Assembly: GCA_902489575.1 (NCBI GenBank)
Contig: CABUAQ010000064.1
Coordinates: 1 to 11,717 of the forward strand
Reading direction: 5' to 3'
DNA from: an uncultured bacterium
GTDB taxonomy: Bacteria; Cyanobacteriota; Vampirovibrionia; Gastranaerophilales; Gastranaerophilaceae
DNA length: 11,717 nucleotides
Shown piece by piece: positions 1 to 5,800 of this stretch. Within the stretch, counting starts at the first letter, position 1. Each line of letters starts with the position of its first letter. Under the pieces are notes generated by a model that did no database searches, had not been told where the DNA came from, and saw only the letters and a list, made by a program, of their open reading frames with translations. A program made the position numbers and the translations under genes.

Positions 1-24
1 TTATGCGAAATATATATTAATGAT

Positions 25-62
25 AAAAAAGACTTTTGGTGCATTTATCAAAAGTCTTTTTT
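25..62 (-). terminator. Rho-independent terminator of the TSCPD-NifX operon
   Basis: A perfect 14-bp stem (25-38 with 49-62) with a 10-base loop lies 25 bases beyond the stop of the NifX-like gene. Because the stem begins with A6 and ends with T6, either strand would give a hairpin followed by U's, so it may work in both directions. Nothing else is recognisable in positions 1-24. Confidence 0.9.
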
Positions 63-87
63 ATATAAAAAAATTGGTTTATCTAAA

Positions 88-486
88 TTAGTGATGGCAT
101 TTCCCGCAGCCGTGAGAGCCGCAAGTATGTGCTTCCTCGCCGTGAACGTGGTCGTGATGAGAGCAGCTTACATTCGGGTTGAAAGATAATTTTCCTGCTA
201 ATAGTGCATTTACAGCTTCATCAGCATTCCCGGAAACTCCGCCAAATAACTTGATGTTTTTTTCAGCTAAAGCACTTTGGGCTCCTCCGCCAATTCCACC
301 GCAGATTAAAGTTTCTACATTGTTATCGGCAAGAAATTCAGTAATTGCTCCGTGCCCTTGTCCGTTTGTTGAAACAATTTCAGAAGACACAACATTGTTA
401 TCTTCTACATTGTATATTTTAAATTGTTCACAATGTCCAAAATGTTGGAAAATTTCACCATTTTCAAAAGTTACTGCGATTTTCAT
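88..486 (-). CDS. NifX/NifB-like dinitrogenase iron-molybdenum cofactor family protein with His/Cys-rich tail
   Basis: A 132-residue protein. Residues 1 to about 100 read as the small NifX/NifB C-terminal-like domain (dinitrogenase Fe-Mo cofactor biosynthesis family): 'MKIAVTFENGEIFQHFGHC' at the start, the conserved 'GHGAITEFL' (44-52) and 'LICGGIGGGAQSAL' (60-73). Relatives bind metal clusters or metal, but most stand-alone members have no known function, and no nitrogenase gene is in view. The last 25 residues (108-132) hold eight His and four Cys and look like an added metal-binding or metal-storage tail. The start is supported by AGGAG six bases upstream (minus strand), which lies against the stop codon of the preceding TSCPD gene. 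The two genes are therefore translated from one mRNA, which ends at the 25-62 terminator. The family call is secure. The role (iron/molybdenum or other metal handling) is inference. Confidence 0.88.
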   Translation of the reverse strand: MKIAVTFENGEIFQHFGHCEQFKIYNVEDNNVVSSEIVSTNGQGHGAITEFLADNNVETLICGGIGGGAQSALAEKNIKLFGGVSGNADEAVNALLAGKLSFNPNVSCSHHDHVHGEEAHTCGSHGCGKCHH

Positions 487-496
487 AATTATCTCC

Positions 497-778
497 TTAT
501 TTTACCATTGTTGTTGATTTTTGTTTATATTGAATCAGACATTTAGCTAATTGATCAGGGCAGCTTGTAGGTTTTGGACCGCAAGTAATTCCCTGAAGTT
601 TTTCTATAACATCCTCGATTTTCATGCCTTTTACAAGGCTTTTAATTCCTTTTAAATTCCCGTTACACCCGCCAAAAAATTCAACGTCTTCTATGACTCC
701 ATTGTTGATTGCTAATTGCATCATCTGGCAGCATACCCCGCTTGGTTGGAATTGTATTACTTCTGTTTGTTCGCTCAT
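497..778 (-). CDS. Small TSCPD-domain protein (TIGR03905-like), function unknown
   Basis: A 93-residue protein that gives the family its name: 'PTSCPDQLAKCL' at 70-81. The conserved 'SGVCC' (13-17), 'FFGGCNGNLKGI' (35-46), 'GM' (51-52) and 'GITCG' (63-67) precede it. The six cysteines (16, 17, 38, 66, 73, 80) could bind metal or do redox work. The TSCPD domain also occurs at the C-terminus of B12-dependent ribonucleotide reductases. Free-standing small copies are uncharacterised and, as I recall, frequent in anaerobes. SD AAGGAG lies six bases before ATG. It is the first gene of a two-gene operon with the NifX-like gene (10-base gap), which suggests a shared metal or Fe-S related task. That link is inference. 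Confidence 0.85.
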   Translation of the reverse strand: MSEQTEVIQFQPSGVCCQMMQLAINNGVIEDVEFFGGCNGNLKGIKSLVKGMKIEDVIEKLQGITCGPKPTSCPDQLAKCLIQYKQKSTTMVK

Positions 779-784
779 TTTATT

Positions 785-807
785 CTCCTTCTAAAAATAT
801 TTTAGCA
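785..807 (-). promoter_or_regulatory. Extended -10 promoter and SD of the TSCPD-NifX operon
   Basis: On the minus strand, TGCTAAAAT (807-799) is an extended -10 element with no good -35. Transcription would start near 792, leaving the SD AAGGAG (790-785) almost at the mRNA 5' end and a leader of only about 14 bases. Predicted by eye. Confidence 0.5.
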
Positions 808-808
808 C

Positions 809-852
809 AAACGCTGCTTTATTTATTCCGGTGATCTAATAACGCAGCGTTT
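809..852. repeat. 9-bp perfect inverted repeat upstream of the TSCPD-NifX promoter
   Basis: AAACGCTGC (809-817) and GCAGCGTTT (844-852) are perfect inverted copies 26 bases apart. They are GC-rich against an AT-rich background. The near arm touches the extended -10 of the TSCPD operon. It may be an operator, or a long-loop hairpin at the 3' end of the ftsZ transcript. No U-run follows directly on the minus strand, so a standard terminator is less likely. Confidence 0.5.
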
Positions 853-932
853 AGTTTTCTTATTATATTTCTTGAATGGGTGAAGGATTTGGGTGACTTC
901 CTCACAAGAGTATACATTTTGGTTAAAAAGAT

Positions 933-2048
933 TTAGTTTTTTCTAAGAAAATCCGGAACATCCAAATTTACAGAAGGCATTTTAGGAAATCCGAAATCAT
1001 TTGTTTCGTTTGTTGTTTTTCCTTGAAAATACTCGGCTGCAGATAATTGCGGAGATGAGATTGTACTTGGTTTTTCTGCAAAACCTGTTGCAATAACTGT
1101 AATTTGTATTTCATTTTGGAAGGCCTCGTTAATTGCAGTACCAATAATAACATCCGCATCATCTTTTACAACATTATTAATAATTGCAGTTGCATCATTG
1201 ATTTCATACAATGTCATATTAGAACTTCCAGTGATATTGACGATAACACCTGATGCACCATCAATTGAAGATTCAAGAAGTTTAGAATTAATAGCCATTT
1301 CAGCAGCTTTAATTGCTCTGCCTTCGCCCTGTGCTCTGCCTATACCCATTAAAGCAGTCCCGGAATCTTTAACAACTTTTTTGACATCAGCAAAGTCAAT
1401 GTTAATCATACCAGGAATTGTAATGATATCTGATATACCTTGAATGCCTCTGTACAGAACCTCGTCTGTTACACAGAATGCTTCTCTCAAACCGATTTGG
1501 CGTTCAACAACTTGTAAAAGCTTATCGTTGGGAACGACAAGTATAGCATCAACATATTTTTTCAGTTTTTCAATCCCGTTTTCGGCCTGAGCCATTCTCT
1601 TTTTGCCTTCCCAGCAGAAAGGTTTTGTAACAAAAGCAATAGTTAAAATGCCTAAGTCTCTTGCAATTTGAGCAACAATAGGAGCTGCACCGGTACCTGT
1701 TCCACCGCCCATACCTGCTGTTATAAATACCATGTCAGCACCTTCTAAGGCTTTTGTAATATCATCCTTGACTTCTAATGCTGCTTTTTCTCCCACTGAA
1801 GGGTCTCCGCCTGCGCCAAGTCCTTTTGTTGAGGCAACACCAAGTTGTAATTTATGCTGGGCATCACTGGTTGTTAAAACTTGTAAGTCTGTATTCATAA
1901 GCCAGAACTCAACACCTGCGAGTTTAGCTTTAACCATTCTGTTAACAGCATTTCCGCCGCCGCCGCCTACACCTATAACTTTAATGCGGGTTGGATTTAT
2001 ATTTGAACGTTGATTATTTCCGTAACTTGTTGATACTATATTTTCCAT
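933..2048 (-). CDS. ftsZ: Cell division protein FtsZ
   Basis: A 371-residue tubulin-like GTPase that polymerises into the Z-ring at midcell and recruits the division machinery. The nucleotide-binding N-domain has 'VIGVGGGGGNAVNRM' (24-38), 'NTD' (52-54) and the tubulin signature GGGTGTG at 114-120. The T7 catalytic loop 'NIDFADV' is at 216-222. The C-terminal domain is followed by a short linker (about 326-362) and the conserved tail 'DVPDFLRKN' (363-371), which in other bacteria binds FtsA/SepF-type partners. Length and motifs show an intact gene. 'GVEFW' at 45-49 resembles cyanobacterial and plastid FtsZ. Variations include 'PFCWEGKKR' (143-151, usually PFxFEGxxR) and 'FCVTDEVL' (191-198, where cyanobacteria have FxxADDVL). 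ATG is set by AGGAGG five bases upstream. The gene stands alone, without ftsQ/ftsA or dcw neighbours, and has its own promoter. Confidence 0.98.
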   Translation of the reverse strand: MENIVSTSYGNNQRSNINPTRIKVIGVGGGGGNAVNRMVKAKLAGVEFWLMNTDLQVLTTSDAQHKLQLGVASTKGLGAGGDPSVGEKAALEVKDDITKALEGADMVFITAGMGGGTGTGAAPIVAQIARDLGILTIAFVTKPFCWEGKKRMAQAENGIEKLKKYVDAILVVPNDKLLQVVERQIGLREAFCVTDEVLYRGIQGISDIITIPGMINIDFADVKKVVKDSGTALMGIGRAQGEGRAIKAAEMAINSKLLESSIDGASGVIVNITGSSNMTLYEINDATAIINNVVKDDADVIIGTAINEAFQNEIQITVIATGFAEKPSTISSPQLSAAEYFQGKTTNETNDFGFPKMPSVNLDVPDFLRKN

Positions 2049-2066
2049 TTTTCCTCCTACGATACA

Positions 2067-2094
2067 ATTATATTATATACAAAAAAATCAACAA
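2067..2094 (-). promoter_or_regulatory. Sigma-70 type promoter of ftsZ
   Basis: On the minus strand, TTGTTG (2094-2089), 16 bases, then TATAAT (2072-2067); a second overlapping TATAAT lies at 2077-2072. Transcription would start near 2060, just ahead of the AGGAGG SD at about 2053-2058. The leader is therefore very short. Confidence 0.6.
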
Positions 2095-2130
2095 TTCACG
2101 TATTTGAATATTTTGTAATATTCTTGCATG

Positions 2131-2163
2131 AAAAGGAAAGGCTTGAGGAAATTTCCTCTGCCT
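2131..2163 (-). terminator. Probable terminator of the SprA-like gene
   Basis: On the minus strand, AGGC-A-GAGGA/AATT/TCCTC-AA-GCCT forms a hairpin around the perfect 14-bp palindrome GAGGAAATTTCCTC (2145-2158). It is followed by TTCCTTTT (2138-2131). It lies 41 bases beyond the stop of the 2205-2558 gene and separates it from the ftsZ promoter. The stem has a mismatch and a bulge, and the U-run is broken by CC. Confidence 0.55.
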
Positions 2164-2204
2164 GATGGTAAGTAGGATAAGAGTATGATAAGATAACAGT
2201 TGTT

Positions 2205-2558
2205 TTATCCTTGTATGTCTAAATTATTACCCTGATGTTTAGCTTTAAATGCGAGCGCTTGCATTTTAATTTGCTGTGCCTGCGCTGCAACTTTGTAATC
2301 CTGACTTGAAGGATCACCAGGTGCTAATGCTGCACGAATAACAGTATTAGCATGATCAATAGTTTGCTGTGGATTTTTTCTGTCAAGGGTGGGCATTTGA
2401 ATAGGAACATGACCTGATATAGGAATTCCATCAGCATTTCTTTCAATAGAAATCGCTCCGGCAAAAGAGCCGCCTGCTGTCTTATGTGCCATTTCATGTG
2501 CATAAATATGGTTGTAATTTCTATTAATAATATCTTGCTTTGTTACTGAATTAATCAT
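2205..2558 (-). CDS. Small SprA-related putative zinc metalloprotease
   Basis: A 117-residue protein. 'YAHEMAHKTAGGSFAG' (19-34) carries an HExxH zinc-protease motif (His21, Glu22, His25). It aligns with the 'HExAHxxAGG' of the SprA-related family (also annotated as putative metalloprotease CJM1_0395). 'VIRAALAPGDPSSQDYKVAAQAQQ' spans 73-96 and matches that family's characteristic 'RAALAPAEPSxQDxxVAAQA' block. Known members usually carry a longer variable N-terminus. Here only 20 residues precede HExxH. No signal peptide or membrane segment is visible, so it should be cytoplasmic unless exported by another route. The family's usual 'GGEV' reads 'SGHV' (48-51). AGGAG lies 10 bases before ATG, and the predicted transcription start leaves no room for an earlier start codon. 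It has its own strong promoter and probable terminator. The family is fairly sure. The substrate is unknown and proteolysis is not shown. Confidence 0.8.
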   Translation of the reverse strand: MINSVTKQDIINRNYNHIYAHEMAHKTAGGSFAGAISIERNADGIPISGHVPIQMPTLDRKNPQQTIDHANTVIRAALAPGDPSSQDYKVAAQAQQIKMQALAFKAKHQGNNLDIQG

Positions 2559-2579
2559 ACCCTACACACTCCTGCTATT

Positions 2580-2608
2580 ATTGTAGCAATTTGTATAAAT
2601 TTTGTCAA
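2580..2608 (-). promoter_or_regulatory. Near-consensus sigma-70 promoter of the SprA-like gene
   Basis: On the minus strand, TTGACA (2608-2603) is followed by a 17-base spacer and TACAAT (2585-2580). Only one base differs from consensus, so expression should be strong and housekeeping. The start point falls near 2573, at the SD AGGAG (2573-2569), giving a leader of about 15 bases. Confidence 0.8.
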
Positions 2609-2680
2609 TAGTTTGTGATATAGAATCAGGAATTTAACTATGGAAAAAGTATTAAAATAAGCGGTTTAATATTCCAATAA

Positions 2681-2708
2681 AAAAAAGAGCCTTTTATGGC
2701 TCTTTTTT
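2681..2708 (-). terminator. Rho-independent terminator downstream of tRNA-Gly
   Basis: An 11-bp perfect stem (AAAAAAGAGCC 2681-2691 with GGCTCTTTTTT 2698-2708) has a 6-base loop and U-runs in both directions. It starts 4 bases past the tRNA 3' end. It is the first terminator seen downstream of the autotransporter gene too, so it may end both transcripts. Confidence 0.9.
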
Positions 2709-2711
2709 ATT

Positions 2712-2783
2712 AGCGGGCAACGAGACTCGAACTCGCGATCTTCTCCTTGGGAAGGAGACATTCTACCACTGAACTATGCCCGC
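2712..2783 (-). tRNA. trnG-CCC: tRNA-Gly, anticodon CCC
   Basis: A 72-base cloverleaf on the minus strand. The acceptor stem GCGGGCA/TGCCCGC is perfect. The D arm is GTTC-AGTGGTA-GAAT, the anticodon stem TCTCC/GGAGA with loop TTCCCAA gives anticodon CCC, and the T arm GCGAG-TTCGAGT-CTCGT is intact. The discriminator base is T and no CCA is encoded. CCC reads GGG codons. It lies 49 bases downstream of the autotransporter stop, with no terminator in between. A possible own -10 (TATACT, 2807-2802) would start transcription about 12 bases upstream, but the -35 is poor. Co-transcription with the large gene followed by 5' processing is possible. Confidence 0.96.
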
Positions 2784-2832
2784 AAATCATTCTATAACAT
2801 CAGTATAACACAAAAATTTTATTTTATTACTT

Positions 2833-5800
2833 TTATAATCTCCAGTTCAACCCGCCCTGACAGATTATACCGGTTCTGCCTATATTTCTTACTGTTGCTT
2901 GCGCAAACATATTGAATCTGTCAGAGAATGTTTTTGTCATACCAAATCCGTATTGAAGATATCCTTGCGCCATTTTTATACTTGGTAAATCAACATTGCC
3001 GGCTTGTCCGTCAATTCCTGCAAAAAAGTTCCAAGCATATGCAACTGTTGCATACATACTCCAGCTTTCTCTCTGGTAAATGAAGTTTATACCCGGAGCT
3101 ATATTAAAGCCGTTTAAAAATCCGGAACTCATACCCATTTGACCGTAGTCACTATGCCAATTCTGCTGACCAAACATGTTGTATGCCATAGTCACTGAAG
3201 GCTGGATTTTAAAGTTTCTTCCAATTTCCCAATCATATGCGCTTTTGCTTGCAAAACCAAAGAAGTAGTTAAATGCATCTTCAGAATTTCCGGCAATATC
3301 AATATTTGTACCGTAAACGCCAACGTATGCCAGTGCAGTTTCAATAAAATTGCGTTTCATCCAACTGCTCATAAATCCTATTTGACCGCCATTTTCGTAT
3401 ATTCCTACTCCGTTAAATGTTTGTCTGCCGCCGTTATAGGCTAAATATACACTCGGCATATATGTCCAGCCGTTACGCAATTCTTTTAAACCAAAATCTC
3501 CCCCAACAATGAAACCCCAGGAATTGTTTCGAACTTTATCCAGCCCGTTATTCATTTTTAGAGTTTCAAAGTTTCCGAAAACTTCTGTCCATAGCTGACC
3601 TTCTTTTAGTGTTCGTTCAAAACTCGCCGTTCCATCTAAGATGGCTGTTTTATTTTTGAATATTTGATCGTAGCTTGAACCATAACGTCTGATTTGTGCA
3701 CGGTTAAACAATGTATCATTTACTACCAGCTGGTTCATATATGAAGCAGCTGTTGCAACTTGTCCTCTGAATACTTGGGGGTTAAATCTTGTAAGATCAA
3801 GTGAATAATTACCATCATTTGCTGCTGAAGGATTCAATCTATAGTATCCAATAGGTGTGAAGATTTCTTTATCTGTAGCTGTAAATGTTACTTCCTTGCC
3901 TATATCATCAGATTTAAAAATTTTCCCAAGTCTTATATTTTTCTCGATAGGAGCGTCATAGCCAAAGATATCCCCGCCAAGATTAAAGTCTGAAATGTGA
4001 ATTGTACCTGTAGAATCTTTTGCTGCAACCTGAATAGAATTTGCACTTATGGTATCAGAACTTGCATTTTTATTGCTTCGGGCATAGATATCAATTGCAA
4101 AATTTGCTTGTCCGTCACCATATTCACCATTGTTGATAGTTAGATTATTTATCACATTATTTGTGCGAACATTATTTGCCATGTTGATTAAACCTGAGGT
4201 GTCAATATTAATTTGATTACCTTCAGTAATTTGAACCAAACCTTTTTGGGCAAGATAATTAAGTACTGATGTATCATCGATAACCACATTCCCGCCTGTA
4301 ATTGCAGAACCCCCGTTTTGAGTTATGGTAAGTGCTGAGTTTTCTGTAAGATTGATTTTACCGCCTGAAATTAAGCTGTTTTTGTCTGCTAATGCTAGTT
4401 TAGAGCCTGACATTGTCATGTTTCCGCCAGTTTGGATATAATTGCCGTTTTCGTCGGTTACTTTTGTTAAATCATCAGAGATATAAAGATTTCCGCTGTT
4501 AACTTTAATACCGCCAGCCCATTTGTCATTTTCCCCATCTATGGCTACAGAGGCATCTTCTCCGTTGAGGGTAAGCCTTGAGGCAGATTCAATTTCTACA
4601 TTTGCATCGGAATCAACTGTACCGCCTGTTGTTGAATATGTACTTTTACCTTTTAGTCCGAAATGCCCGCCTGTAATATTTAGTTTTGAAGAATGTTTTA
4701 CTCCGTTGTTTACGATTAGTTCAGATGTTTCGTCAACATTGATTTCTCCGCCTGAGATTTTACTGTCAGACTCTTGTAGTGTTAAATTTGATTCTTTTGT
4801 GATATTTGTTGTTCCGCCGGTTTGGTTAAATGTCCCGTTTTGTGTTGTAGTTTTTGAAATTCCGTTTGTTAAATTCAGAGTTCCGTTTGTAACCTTTCCA
4901 TGTCCTGCGAATTTATCATTTTTCCCATCCAGCGTTACGTTGGTATTATCTCCGTTAACTTCAATGGTACCGTCTTGATCAACTGTGAGTGAAGATGCTT
5001 CATCAACAGTTCCTCCGGTGATTGAATATTTGCTGCCTTTGCGGATGGAAAATTTTCCGCCTGTTGAGTTTAATACAGAGGAATTGTTTGATGAATTATT
5101 AATATTAAGTTCACCTGAATTTGTTATATTAACAGTTCCGCCTGAAATATGGCTGTCAGGGGTATTTAGAGTTAGTTTTGATTTGTTATCAATATTTGTT
5201 GTCCCGCCTGATTGGTTGAATTTTGCGTCGGGAGTTGTAGTTTTATCAATATTTGAAAGATTCAATGTGCCGTCTGAAACTTGAATTTCTCCGTCCCATT
5301 TATCGTTTGTCTCATCAATATCTGCTGTTCCGCCTTTTATATTAAGTGAGCTTCCTTTTCTGATGTGAATAGAAGCATCTTTTGTTATGTTTCCTTTTTC
5401 AACATCAAGTTCACCTGTTGTAGTTTCAGAACCTATATTTAGTTTGCCTCCGGCAACGTTATCATTTTCGTTATTTAATTTTGAACCTTTGCCGATAACA
5501 GTTGTTGTTCCGCCTGTTTGAGTCAGAATTCCTGTTGTATTTTTATTCATTGAGTTTAATGTAAGATTTCCACTAGAAAGATTTATATTTCCGTTAAAAT
5601 TGTCTGATTCCCCATCAAGGACTACATTCCCGCCATTGATATTAAGAGTACTTCCTGAGGCAATATTTGTTGAGGTTCCCTGTTCTATACTTCCTTTTGA
5701 AACATTTACAGCAGAGTTTTCTCCATCTGTGCCAATGTTAAATGTTCCGCCCGAAATTTTATCACCTGAATTATTCAGGTCAAATGTATCACCTGTAATG

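Noticed and set aside
88..486. The NifX-like gene considered as evidence for nitrogen fixation.
   Set aside because: This family is widespread in non-fixing anaerobes and no nif structural gene is present in the window.
870..910. Hairpin GTGAGGA...TCCTTCAC considered as the ftsZ terminator.
   Set aside because: The stem is short with a bulge and no U-run follows on the minus strand. The ftsZ terminator remains unassigned.
819..917. A 32-codon open frame (minus strand) between ftsZ and the TSCPD gene.
   Set aside because: It has no Shine-Dalgarno and no recognisable motif, and it runs through the inverted repeat. Probably chance.
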